Below are positions 1 through 8,140 of a DNA stretch of 10,392 nt, piece after piece. Source of the stretch: Larix sibirica (taxonomy: Eukaryota > Streptophyta > Pinopsida > Pinales > Pinaceae); NCBI GenBank assembly GCA_004151065.3, contig NWUY0300012190.1:14474-24865 (forward strand), read 5' to 3'. The position numbers and the translations under genes were made by a program. Position 1 is the stretch's first letter; each line of letters begins with the position of its first letter. The notes under the pieces are model-generated. The model was not told the DNA's origin, did not search any database, and was given only the letters and a program-made list of their open reading frames with translations.

Positions 1-773
1 CCATATAAGGAAGCTTAATAGATAGAGAAGACTGGCTGCCTGGTGCCGAGTTGATGTTTAGATGACATGTTGTGATGAAATGAGTTTGAAAATTGAAGTG
101 TTGGGTTTCAATTTTTTCTGATGATGATAGAGAATTTAACATGCAGTTGTGTGTCTCATCCATATGAGTGAATGATCATGGTCTCATTGCTCCAATATTC
201 TTATGTATACCTCTCTTATGAAATTGCAGATAATGATTTGGAATTCAGTTAATGATATTGGACTAAGATTGTGAAAGTTAATTACAACAAAAATGACTGT
301 TGAGTTCGATTAACGCTGGATTTTCAGGTTTCACACGAAAGACTTCTCTTTGTAGATTGCTTGAAATGTAATTTCTTGAAACGTAGATGCTTATCTGAAT
401 TTGTAACACAACTCAATTCCAAAAATACTATGGACATTTATGCAAGTTGTGAAAGCTTTTATTCCTTAATTCGAAACTTTGGCCTGTAAATTCGTTTGGC
501 ATAGCGAACTATTATTGACTGTTTTTAGAATGACCATCAAATACGATGCCATGGAATGTGCCCTCCGTCTGCAATGCTCTCCAATGTCGATGTTTGACTG
601 GCATTTTTCCTGTCATGGGTCATTTTATTTTATTTTTTACTTCTAGTCAAATAAAAAAAAGAACATAAAAAACATTTTTGTATAGTGGCATAACAAACAC
701 CAACAATCAAAAACATTTGTTTATAGTATATGCATATAAAGGCGAGGAAATGCACATGATCATCTATTGCTAG
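1..773. other. No supported gene; AT-rich flank
   Basis: I find no open frame with recognisable protein content on either strand. The short minus-strand frames between 630 and 1062 are low-complexity or are shadows of the plus-strand relic that begins at 774. The stretch 622-680 is a T-rich then A-rich tract. A weak pair of similar 19-base segments (668-686 and 709-727, two mismatches, 41 bases apart) lies just upstream of the relic. The sequence could be intron or untranslated region, but nothing here decides that. Confidence 0.6.
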
Positions 774-1117
774 AAGGCAGTATGAGATTGTCAAATCCCA
801 GGTCAACAAAATCAATACCAAGATGGTAATGACTGAAATAAAGGTTGATTTCCTGAAGGAAAAGAATGAGGAGCAGCCGGAACATATCAGAGTTTTGCAG
901 GACAAAGTTAAATTCCTTGAACTGGAGCAATTCCCTGGATTCCAAACAAATAGAAAAGCGCCAGCTCCGGAAGGTTTTGTTCGGTCCTTTGGACTTTAAC
1001 AGTGGTTGGACTATGATGAGAACACAGTGGAACAAGTAGAGGTTGATATACAACGGACACACACCTCTTATCTCTCAACCATTTCCCGACGAATTGAGAA
1101 AGCTCCCAAGGAGCTAG
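774..1117 (+). pseudogene. Exon-like fragment of an unrecognised coiled-coil protein
   Basis: The frame read from 775 encodes a strongly hydrophilic, Lys/Glu/Gln/Val/Leu-rich stretch, for example YEIVKSQVNKINTK from 781 and HIRVLQDKVKFLELEQF near 883-933, with the a/d hydrophobic spacing of a coiled coil. The second half contains LDYDENTVEQVEVDIQ and ISRRIEKAPKEL. The frame is open apart from one TAA at 997-999, where CAA (Gln) would fit, and it closes with TAA at 1132-1134. A TGA lies upstream at 757-759. An AG at 772-773 after a pyrimidine-containing stretch and a GGTAC at 1117-1121 could be the 3' and 5' splice sites of an internal exon. I do not recognise the family. The character resembles the relic at 8859-10355 on the same strand, so both may come from one gene. 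It could also be an isolated gene fragment carried by a repeat. Confidence 0.42.
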
Positions 1118-1335
1118 GTACCCATCATGCTTAAATTTGACATGGTATGCAGATGTGCTTTGTTAACTGGACAGTTCATAAGGCTTTACTCCTATAGATG
1201 CACTAGTAATAGCAGTAGAAATATATGTAAGTCATCAAACTTGAATGAATGGTTTTGAAATTGAAATAGTGAATTACTCAGTCTTTTATCCTCCCATGGC
1301 GATAGTTTTATAGAATCAAAATTGTAGCTGGTATT

Positions 1336-1758
1336 TTGTGTGTGCCAATCTGTTCAGTAGCCAAACCATGTCAGCATGCCTGTGTTGTTCTAGTTTTCCT
1401 CTACAACGAATTCAACGCACCAGGTTACACAAAAAACTTTACCACGACTGAGATTTTCTTCTGCGCAACAATAATTTCAGGACATCCACAATGTAGTGTT
1501 TCTTGTCACTCTAATATGCATCAAGGGTTGATCACTGCAGTGTGTGCCAAAAGCACGTATAAACCCGACAACTTCGGAAGCGGAGGAGGGTTAGGAGGAG
1601 GAGGCGGACTCGGTGGTGGTGGAGGGTTAGGAGGAGGAGGCGGCTTGGGCGGAGGGGCCGGAGGTGGCGCGGTATTATCATTATTATATAAATTGCATAG
1701 ATATCTCTTCATTTCCCCAAACTTCCTATTCCTATTTATTTATATTTGGTTGAATTAA
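1336..1758 (+). CDS. Open frame with glycine-rich GGGGGL repeat (doubtful gene)
   Basis: A 140-codon frame beginning with ATG has a Cys-containing N-terminal part of no recognised kind. It then has a glycine tract at about residues 81-112 in which Leu recurs every six residues (GGGGGL units), ending GGAGGGA. The last 30 residues are hydrophobic and aromatic and are encoded by AT-rich DNA. Repeats of the GGGLG type are typical of plant glycine-rich cell-wall proteins, but those normally carry an N-terminal signal peptide and a far longer Gly region, and no convincing signal peptide is seen here. The opposite strand over 1521-1712 is also open and reads as a Pro-rich, extensin-like run with PPPPPN and PPPPPS units, so the repeat alone does not decide the strand. 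The frame may be a captured minisatellite rather than a gene. Confidence 0.2.
   Translation: MCVPICSVAKPCQHACVVLVFLYNEFNAPGYTKNFTTTEIFFCATIISGHPQCSVSCHSNMHQGLITAVCAKSTYKPDNFGSGGGLGGGGGLGGGGGLGGGGGLGGGAGGGAVLSLLYKLHRYLFISPNFLFLFIYIWLN
1582..1674. repeat. GC-rich minisatellite, 36-bp period
   Basis: A purine- and G-rich block stands out sharply from its AT-rich surroundings. The 23-base unit starting GGAGGGTTAGGAGG occurs at 1585 and again, identical, at 1621, giving a 36-bp higher-order period made of two 18-bp (six-codon) subunits. The plus strand encodes GGGGGL units and the minus strand PPPPPN/S units. The many GG and GGG runs could allow two-layer G-quadruplex or purine-tract triplex structures. 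The block is also comparatively rich in CpG at its 3' end, unlike most of the window. Confidence 0.85.
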
Positions 1759-2678
1759 AACCTTTTTTTTTCCAGCGAAAAATTAAAACCTTTGTTTAAT
1801 GTAAAACATCTCTTGGTTTTAACTTTTTTTAATAATCAATTTATATGTTTATATGGAAAATGAAATGAAAGTTATAGGCTATGATTTATTGGTGTCTGTA
1901 TTTTTGAGAAGTACGAACTGTTATTTATAAATTCCTTGGCCAACTTGATTAGTTGTCTTTTTATTTATTAGCCAAGTAATAATTTGTGTAGCTGGAGGGT
2001 TGCAAGGAGAGGGCTCGTAATACCTGCATGTCTAAAGGATACTTAGAATGTCTTAGGAATGCTTCTTAATACAAATTTTTTTATTATTAAATTTATACAT
2101 GCTTCTTAATACAATTTTTTATTATTATTAATTTTATAAGAAATTAACCATAAACATAATTAAAAGATAAAAGTGATGATGATGTTTAATTTCTATCTGG
2201 TTTCAATTTTGGTTTATGGGCTTTAAAAATATTATTTAGATTGATGTAAAAAATTATTTCTATGCTCAAGAAGTTTAAAAAGAAAGGTTTCTAAGTTGTC
2301 ATTATATTGTAACAAAGATTGTGAAATTACGATCTAATAATAAAAGTAGGATGAAATTTGAAATAGTTGTAGGTGTTCATTGTGATTGCTATTGAAAACA
2401 AATCTAGGTTTGAATCTAAATACTTCGTACAAATTTGGTTGTAACTTCTCTACTAAGAAGATGGTTCTTCCATCCAAGTTCATCAAGGTTAACCGAGACC
2501 TAAGTTAACTTTAAAAAACAGATAGATTAGACAAAGTACTTGGGTATAATCATACATTTCAATGTCTATACACCATTATTAGTTGTACCTTAACCAAACA
2601 AAACAAGTACTTACATGGAAACAAGTCACAATACTATATTGGGTTTGAATTTGATGGATAGTAGTGCTCAAGGAGTCT
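1759..2678. other. AT-rich stretch without a gene
   Basis: No coding relic is recognisable on either strand. It contains T- and A-rich runs and the tandem duplication at 2061-2138. The sequence from about 2430 to 2670 is somewhat less AT-skewed but still shows no open frame of note. Confidence 0.6.
2061..2138. repeat. Diverged 40-bp tandem duplication
   Basis: Two adjacent copies begin with the same 14 bases (GCTTCTTAATACAA) at 2061 and 2101, followed by similar T-run, ATTATTA and AATTTTATA stretches. They differ by a few substitutions and homopolymer length changes. The low-complexity second half makes the exact right boundary uncertain. Confidence 0.75.
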
Positions 2679-2764
2679 CTGCAATGTTGTTTTAAAAATT
2701 TGAAGTCTGCGAATTAACCTGCTGCAATGTTGTTTTTAAAATTTGAAGTCTGCGAATTAACCTG
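2679..2764. repeat. 43-bp tandem duplication, one mismatch
   Basis: Copies at 2679-2721 and 2722-2764 are directly adjacent and identical except for one A/T difference in the internal T/A run. Each unit starts CTGCAATGTTG and ends GCGAATTAACCTG. The near identity suggests a young event compared with the surrounding heavily decayed retrotransposon DNA. It lies just downstream, on the minus strand, of where the 2800-3165 pol homology stops. Confidence 0.95.
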
Positions 2765-2799
2765 CTTGGCATTGTACTGATCACCCGCGAGCTTGAAAT

Positions 2800-3165
2800 G
2801 TACCTAATAGGGATGATTATCTTTACATCATAGAGATTATTGATATCCTTTTGGACAAGAGGGAAAAGCAGGGGATTCAACTATCTCTTCTTTTGTATGA
2901 AAAGATTTCTATAATCTAGAAGTGGATGGGATCTTAAGCTAAAAGATTAAAATATCATAGTTTTAAGATACTCATATCTCCAAGAAAAAAGATCCTTGAA
3001 CTCTCTGAACAGCTTGATGTATTCCTGTATCTCCGATGGAAATAGAGTCTTGGACCATTTTACAAACTAAGGGTCTTCTTCTATGCCCAGATTGCAGTCT
3101 TCTACTTCATATAGTTCTAGCCTTATGGAGGGCTTTAGAGGAGGTGGGTCTTTATTTAAATTACC
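2800..3165 (-). mobile_element. Ty3/gypsy pol fragment: pre-RT linker and RT start
   Basis: Read on the minus strand, the sequence resembles the region between protease and reverse transcriptase in one group of plant Ty3/gypsy polyproteins. Landmarks in order are LYEVEDCNLGIEEDP (about 3070-3114), then a TAG at 3067-3069, then EIQEYIKLFREFKDLFSW (about 2980-3035), then RYEYLKT, and finally NPLLFPLVQKDINNLYDV followed by KIIIPIRY (2800-2877), which is the N-terminal finger of RT. Frame changes are needed near 2958 and near 2880. Homology stops abruptly after PIRY, before the usual WVANLVPV-type continuation, so the catalytic RT core is missing. It cannot be part of the 3425-5400 element, because it repeats an RT-start region downstream of that element's integrase and its sequence type differs. 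The identification is by recalled family pattern, not by a search. Confidence 0.72.
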
Positions 3166-3424
3166 ATAATAAACCATTGGATCGACTTATGCCTCATATA
3201 CATCAACAGCTGCTGGATCTATCATCCGCTCACCCCAACACAATCAAAGAGACCAAGGAACTTCACACAAAAACAAAGTGTGATATTTCACCAATTGATA
3301 ATTTGAGGCTATAAGAGACTTTGACAAAGTTTGAGAAAAAATTTGGACGCTTTGGCAAAGTCGACACAAATAAGATTTAAAATGATGGCATGCTAGTGAA
3401 TTTGATGCAAATTTGGTGAGGAGC
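3166..3424. other. Junction between two gypsy fragments, no gene recognised
   Basis: The stretch lies between the two minus-strand pol fragments and matches neither in a way I can see. A plus-strand open frame runs across 3036-3314, but its first part overlaps the minus-strand pol homology, so I treat it as a shadow. Two short near-palindromes, ACTTTGACAAAGT at 3318-3330 and CTTTGGCAAAG at 3350-3360, sit 32 bases apart. No LTR end, primer-binding site or target-site duplication could be recognised. Confidence 0.5.
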
Positions 3425-4045
3425 TAAAAAATTTAACAAGGTAAATTTTAGTGCTAACACCACCACTCTACAAGAGGAATCCATTATGCCCATTGGTGGG
3501 ACCTTTTTAACGCAAATCATCTCAAGAATGTTTTGAAGAACTTATTGACTTCTTTCGTTTGACCATCTATTTAAGGATGATAGGATGTACCGAATTTCAA
3601 TTGGGTACCTTGAAATTTAAACAAGTCATGCCAAAGGTTGCTTGTGTATGTAGGGTCTTGATTAGATACAATGGAATTTGGAATACCATGTAGCTTAAAT
3701 ATTTGATCCATGAATACTTGTGCCACTAGTGGTGGAGTAAAAGGGCATGATAAAGCACAAAAGTGAGCATATTTGAATAGGTAATCGATTACTACCATGA
3801 TGATTGAATTATTACTTGATTTGGGAGTCCCACGATAAAATCCATAGGGATATATGTCCAAATATGCTTTGGAATTGGGAGGGGATGCAAAGCACTAGGT
3901 GACTTTGATGTTTCTCCCTTGTGTCTTTGACAAGTGTCATGGGCTGCTGCAAATTTGTGGATGTTTTTTTTCATGCCTTCCCAAAAGAATGATCACTTGA
4001 TTCGTTCATAGGCTTTATAAAAGTCAAATTGGCCTGCAATCGGTG
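3425..4045 (-). pseudogene. Integrase with H2C2 region, catalytically dead
   Basis: The zinc-binding part is eroded: the two expected His read as Gln and Tyr in AGQFDFYKAY (about 4005-4035), and the first Cys of the CxxC pair reads His at 3939-3941, while the second Cys (3930-3932) remains. A TGA at 3993-3995 interrupts YERIK/SFFWEGMKK. The core begins with IPMDFIVGLP, whose catalytic Asp is at 3840-3842. A one-base loss near 3821 shifts the frame into SIIMVVIDYLFKYAHF, VAQVFMDQIFKLHGIP and IVSNQDPTYTSNLW. The second catalytic Asp is Asn here (3661-3663). After TAA at 3571-3573 the motif reads IDGQTK, so the catalytic Glu is Lys (3553-3555). Further stops at 3517 and 3484 precede QWA and WIPLVEWW, where recognisable sequence ends. 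Integrase inserts the element's cDNA into host DNA; this copy could not. Confidence 0.92.
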
Positions 4046-4660
4046 ATGAATGTAATTCCTCTAATATTTCATGTTTTAAGGCCGAATATGGGGCGAGAAA
4101 AATGGGCTCCTTATATTGCAAGGTATCTTGATTCCAAGTATACTTACTTGAGGGGTTGGTATCTCCGCAGAGACATTTGATGAGTTTCATGATGGTGTTA
4201 TTAGCCATCCATTCTTGTTGTTCTTCCTCAAGACATCTTGGAACTAGTAAGGATGATGCAAAGAGGGACCCCCCCTCCTCAAATTTCCGAGACAAAGCAC
4301 CCACTACTACATTTTCCATGCCCTTCTTACAGATGAACTCATAGTCATACCCCAACATCTTAGTGACCCACTTATGTTTCTCTAGGAAGGATAATTGTTG
4401 TTCCAATAAATATTTTAGAATATGATGGTCGACCTTGATCTAAAAACACTTTCCAATTAAATATGGGTGACATGTCTCAACTGTGTGAAGGATGTACATC
4501 ATCTCTTTTTCATATGTGGACTTTCCCAAATTCCTCTCACATATTTTCTTGCTGGTGAAGGCTAAAGGGCATCTACCTTGCATCAAGAATTATCCAAGGT
4601 CACGAATTGAGGCATCACACTCTAAGATGAAAGTATTGTGAAATCAGACATTTCTAAAAT
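4046..4660 (-). pseudogene. RNase H domain and linker to integrase
   Basis: RNase H removes the RNA strand of the RNA-DNA hybrid during reverse transcription. The read-through frame shows FILECDASIRDLG with the first catalytic Asp at 4614-4616, a TAA at 4590-4592, LAFTSKKICERNLGKSTYEKEM with the conserved Glu, HPYLIGKCF, and a TAG at 4440-4442. IKVDHHILKYLLEQQ follows, with an Asp at 4428-4430 in the place of the usual TDH motif. Next come HKWVTKMLGYDYEFICKKG and VVVGALSRKFEE, where the widely conserved ADALSRK Asp is replaced by Gly. The longest uninterrupted piece is 3993-4406. One frame covers about 4640 down to 3993 with stops only, so this domain is better preserved than RT. A frameshift near 4645 separates it from the RT thumb-like segment. 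Confidence 0.92.
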
Positions 4661-5400
4661 AGAGTAGTGCATAGAGCATCCTTTAGGGTGGAGAAGGCTT
4701 GGTCAACTTCACTGTTTGAGTGTAAGGAATTCTTTTTGAGCAATGATGTGAGAGGAGATGCAATTTTACCATAATTTTTACAAACTTTTGGTAGTAGCAA
4801 GTGAGCCCTAGGAACCCCCATAAGCTCTTGAGGGTCTTGGGGCATGGCTAGTTATGCATAGATTTCACTTTCTTGGGGTTCACACATACAATGACCATCC
4901 TAACTGAAAATATGGGCCAAATACTCAACCTCAATAACCCCAAAATCACATTTTGAATATTTCACAAATAAATGGTGATGCCTTCATAATTGTAAGGCAT
5001 AGACAACATGATCGAGGTGTATTTCCCATGTGGGGTTATAGAACAAAATATCATCAAGAAAATCAAGACAAAATGGCAAAGGAAGGATCAGGATATATTG
5101 TTCATGAGGCTTTGAAAGGTGGATCAAGCATTTCAAAGGCCAAAGGGCATGGCTAATAACTCATAATTGCTCTCATGGGTGCATAAAGCAGTCTTGGGTA
5201 TGTTTTCTTCTTTCATTCGGATTCGATGGTAAACATATCTAAGGAATAATTTAGTGAAGAATTTGGCTCATCCAGATCATCAATGACTGGAAGAGGAAAT
5301 TTATCTTTGATATTTAACTTATTGAGAGCCCAAAATTCTAGACACTTTTTCCAATCTATTAGGGATCTAACTAAGGAGGCTCAACTGTGCCCTTAACAAT
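4661..5400 (-). pseudogene. Reverse transcriptase, degenerate
   Basis: Recognisable blocks in minus-strand order are WKKCLEFWALNKLNIKDKF and PLPVIDDLDE (about 5264-5352). A frame change near 5267 is followed by AKFFTKLFLRYVYHRIRMKE (motif A), in which the catalytic Asp of the usual KLDLRSGY pattern reads Phe at 5244-5246. EENIPKTALCTHESNYE and LLAMPFGL come next, then two TGA codons and STFQSLMN, a third TGA at 5088-5090, and HFVLIF. A frameshift follows and then LDDILFY, with the paired active-site Asp codons intact at 5050-5055. Further down are HLFVKYSKCDFGVIEVEYLAH, NPKKVKSM, PKTLKSLWGFLGLTCYYQKF and, after another shift, KNYGKIASPLTSLLKKNS and AFSTLKDALCTTLF. RT normally copies the element RNA into DNA. 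With motif A destroyed and multiple frame breaks, this copy is non-functional. Confidence 0.9.
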
Positions 5401-6760
5401 ACTACCCAACTACTTAGGTATGCAAGAGTAATCTTCCTGAATGTTGTGCTCAGTGCCATTATTGCAACAAGACGATTTACTACATTATATAGAGTTGGTT
5501 TCAAATTACCTACAGGACTTCCTATATGCCCAAGGGTACATGGAAGTGAGATTCCATATGCAGGTTCTATTTGATGTGACACTACTCGAAGGGGTACCAA
5601 TAGAGGTTACAACTATGTCCAACAAATGTGAGTAAGTACCAATTGTATTCTCTCCATATATGCTTCCCCAACCACCCAAATGCAATTTTACCCACTTGAT
5701 GACATATATCTATGTTATTTAAAGACATTGGAACACCTCTCTAGCCCAAAAAATATTCTATGAAAATTTGGAGGTGTGCTAGCTCAAGAAAGTTCTCTGA
5801 GATCACTTGTGGTGTACTTAACCTTCCAAAGTTCTCTGAGATCACTTGGCAAAATCCTAAAGTAAGGGGGTTATGGTAGGAACCTAACCTTGGTCTTGGC
5901 CCATATTTTGTTTGATGAAAACCATCCCCATTTGACCCTCTTAGCAGTCGGTCAAATTTTTGGCAAGAGCATGTATTTTCAGTTTTGTGTCATGTCAGCC
6001 AATAAAGATGCTGAGTTCGCATCCTCCAATAAATTGTCCATTGCATCTATTGGTTGTCATTCTCCTCACATTTGTGTTCGAAATGTAAAAAATATTTTCC
6101 CAAGTGTCACTTTTTAAGAAAACGCCAATAACCTCCATTTTAGACAAATTTAAAAAATCCCTTCCCCTTTTTATAAATCCCTTCCTTTCCATATTAATTT
6201 TCTATCTAAACCTGTTTCATATGGATAAAAAATGTTATCCTCTAAGAGCTAATTCCTTCACCTCATATTTATTCAAATCTAAGCATCACTCTTTCCCATA
6301 TTAGCAAATGATGATTAGGTACAAAACTACAAAATCTACTTTTCATATGGAAAATGGTCCAAATCTTTATAATCAGATCCAATTCATATAATATTTTGAC
6401 TACTTTTTTATTTATCTTCTTAACCAATAAATTAACATCATCATTTAAAATCTTAAATTTAAATTAAATAATTATTTATTTATTAACATATCTATTATTC
6501 ATTTCAAATTACCCCTAAATACACTATTGGCATGGCTAGCTCCCCAGCCACATTTGTATCTTTCAAAACAAATTATAATTATATCCCTCATCATCACCTT
6601 ATAATTATTTCTTTAGAAAATAAATTACACATAAAAGTTGAACATCTAATAGATATAATTTTATTTTGAGGTATGGCACCTAGTTACTTTTTTCACACGC
6701 CTTATACTTTCAAAAAATTAATTAAAATTTTATTTTTAAAATCTAAACTGATTTTGCCAC
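5401..6760. other. No supported gene
   Basis: This is where protease and gag of the minus-strand element would be expected, but I cannot recognise either. Short open frames exist on both strands (for example 5441-5635 and 5890-6117 on plus, 5367-5600 and 5995-6192 on minus), and none shows family motifs. From about 6300 the DNA becomes very AT-rich. A short direct repeat lies at 5789-5848. No LTR boundary was found. Confidence 0.5.
5789..5848. repeat. 21-bp direct repeat, 39-bp spacing
   Basis: The 21-base segment that begins AAAGTTCTCTGAG and ends ATCACTTG is perfectly repeated at 5789-5809 and 5828-5848. The 18 bases between the copies are unrelated to the sequence that follows the second copy, so only part of a possible 39-bp unit is conserved. 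Confidence 0.92.
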
Positions 6761-7069
6761 ATAACACCCCTATGTAAACTAGTAGTCTAAATATTCTACA
6801 TTTTTAACCATTTACGGTTATTTTTGTTCAGAATATGGTTGGAAATCTTGAAAAATCCTTAAAATCATTGATAGCACTTGTGGAAATTGCATAATGTGAG
6901 TGCCACAGGGGTTTTTGAGCATCATGAATCTATCTATGCATTAAAAAAAAATTGAATACTTCAAAATTTAGATTTCACCAAAAACCATTTTACGGTATTC
7001 CCACAAAAAACTACGGCAAAGTCCAAAAAGCAGAATAGATAGACTACTCCTTAAAAAAACCCAAAATGC
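6761..7069. repeat. Possible small inverted-repeat (MITE-like) element
   Basis: The segment starting AGTAGTCTAAATATTCT at 6781 resembles the reverse complement of the segment ending at 7048 (AGTAGTCTATCTATTCT). The first nine bases match exactly, and the likeness continues more weakly for about 55 bases through a TTTTT block, an ACGGT/CCGTA block and GAATA. The arms enclose roughly 160 bp with no open frame. Outside the arms, the nine bases TTTTGCCAC occur at 6752-6760 and again at 7070-7078, set back almost equally (20 and 21 bases) from the arms. A 9-bp flanking duplication would suit a Mutator-like non-autonomous element, but the arms do not extend to those repeats, so the assignment is weak. 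A chance hairpin in AT-rich DNA is the main alternative. Confidence 0.35.
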
Positions 7070-7087
7070 TTTTGCCACTGTCCGTAC

Positions 7088-7129
7088 CTCATATTTAAAT
7101 CCAAATCTCAGCAATCTCATATTTAAATC
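7088..7129. repeat. 14-bp direct repeat, 28-bp spacing
   Basis: CTCATATTTAAATC occurs at 7088-7101 and 7116-7129, each followed shortly by AAATC. It lies immediately right of the possible inverted-repeat element. Its A/T-rich make-up lowers its weight. Confidence 0.7.
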
Positions 7130-7532
7130 AAATCATGTTCTTCCCTCCATTTGAAGGGCGATAAGAAAGAAATGAATGTAGGGGAATAGAGGTTTGGGAA
7201 GCAGCCAGAGGTTTTAGTCCATCCTCAGGCATAAAATCATTTGGGTATCTAAAAGCTAATTTGGGTATTCTAATATTGGATTTGGCGATCCAAATATTTT
7301 ATTGGGTATTAATTTATTATGGATGAAGTTCTTTGATGTATTCTTGCTGAGAAATAGGATCTTGTCGAGCACCCTATATGCAGATAAATTATNGTTAGTT
7401 ATTGTCCAACTCAACCATGACAGTTGACCAAAATACTAAAATTCTATTGGTTTAAAATATCTTACTCATCTCAAGCTCATCCATGACACGTTTTCTTATA
7501 AGGCCCATTTTAGACCCCAAATTTCCTCTAAT
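7130..7532. other. No gene recognised; contains an ambiguous base
   Basis: No coding relic is visible. TTTGGGTAT-like words recur near 7249, 7260 and 7303. An N occurs at 7393, showing an unresolved base in the assembly. Confidence 0.5.
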
Positions 7533-8095
7533 GCTAAGTTTGCTTGGGGCAAGGTGTGTAAGCTCTGTAGCCACAACCTTCCTATTCATATTCCTATTCC
7601 CTAGAAAGTCACTTTATTAGGAGACAAACTCCCATGGGCCATCAATTTCAGTGTAGCATGGAAACTCATTAAATTGAAAGTCCTCTTTTTTATTTGGAAA
7701 AGAAGTAATGAGGATTTATTTAGAAAATACTAGCCTAGCTAGTTGTTTACCCAACAATATGACATCAACCCTTCATTTGCATATTATTTTCTAGGCCAAG
7801 AAGGTCAAGAAGGACGTGGCACACTCTTTCCAATTGTTAAACATTTGTGGGGAGCACCCTAGACTATGAGTAGTAATCCTCTTACTAATTCTCTCACACC
7901 TTCATCCAACTCTTAACAGTCCCAATGCTCTAAAGGTAAACCTTCTCATTGTGTTGGTCTAATTTTCTGGACTCTTTTGATTGTAAGGGCCACTTGGCAT
8001 GTTTTAGTGTTTTCAATGACAAATGTATTAGCTTAGATACTAAGCTTGTTTGGTTTTGTCGCATGACTTGGGGAAATTTTTATTTCTAGACTCTA
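7533..8095 (+). mobile_element. Probable LINE fragment: zinc-binding C-terminal region of RT protein
   Basis: Plant LINE ORF2 proteins end with a zinc-binding domain (zf-RVT type) that usually has an FSV..AW..I motif, a KVxxFxWK segment, spaced Cys/His, and a late IWKARN..FND motif. The plus strand here shows AKFAWGKVCKL from 7533, GDKLPWAINFSVAWKLI (about 7621-7671), then KLKVLFFIWKRSNEDLF, all in one frame broken by TAG at 7602-7604. A KHLWGAP-like piece lies near 7840-7860. IFWTLLIVRATWH (about 7962-8000) and, in another frame, VFNDKCISLDTKLVWF and TWGNFYF (8009-8086) complete the pattern. The Cys/His positions are too eroded to assign. Frame changes and several stops make it a relic. The match is from recalled family pattern, so a distant or chance resemblance remains possible. 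Confidence 0.5.
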
Positions 8096-8140
8096 GGGCA
8101 CTTCACTTGTGGAGGATTCCTCTGCAGCCCAATTTTTTGT

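Larger units (their letters stand above)
3425..5400 (-). mobile_element. Degenerate Ty3/gypsy retrotransposon, pol region
   Basis: On the minus strand the order RT, RNase H, H2C2 zinc-binding domain, integrase core is the order of Ty3/gypsy (Metaviridae) pol; Ty1/copia would place integrase before RT. The copy is dead. Frameshifts are apparent near 5267, 5057, 4896, 4776, 4645 and 3821. In-frame stops include 5133-5135, 5124-5126, 5088-5090, 4590-4592, 4440-4442, 3993-3995, 3571-3573, 3517-3519 and 3484-3486. Homology begins around 5400 in the RT fingers and fades near 3425, shortly after the integrase catalytic Glu position. The C-terminal integrase part and any chromodomain are therefore absent. 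I see no gag, protease, LTR or primer-binding site, so the clade within gypsy is left open. It lies antisense to the two coiled-coil relics. Confidence 0.94.

Noticed and set aside
630-1062. Minus-strand Cys/Phe-rich open frames
   Set aside because: They are antisense to the Lys/Glu-rich plus-strand relic (Lys AAG reads as Leu CTT and Glu GAA as Phe TTC on the other strand), which produces spurious membrane-like proteins.
3036-3314. Plus-strand 92-codon open frame
   Set aside because: The first part overlaps minus-strand gypsy pol homology (LYEVEDCNLG, EYIKLFREFKDLF), which explains the sequence better, and the rest shows no family motif.
3318-3360. Two short near-palindromes, ACTTTGACAAAGT and CTTTGGCAAAG, as possible regulatory operators
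   Set aside because: Stems this short occur by chance, and there is no promoter or gene start beside them.
4156-4344. Plus-strand 62-codon open frame
   Set aside because: It is the antisense shadow of the well-matched RNase H to integrase linker on the minus strand.
5890-6117. Plus-strand 75-codon open frame, and the overlapping minus-strand frame 5995-6192
   Set aside because: Neither has recognisable motifs, and both are short enough to arise by chance in AT-rich sequence.
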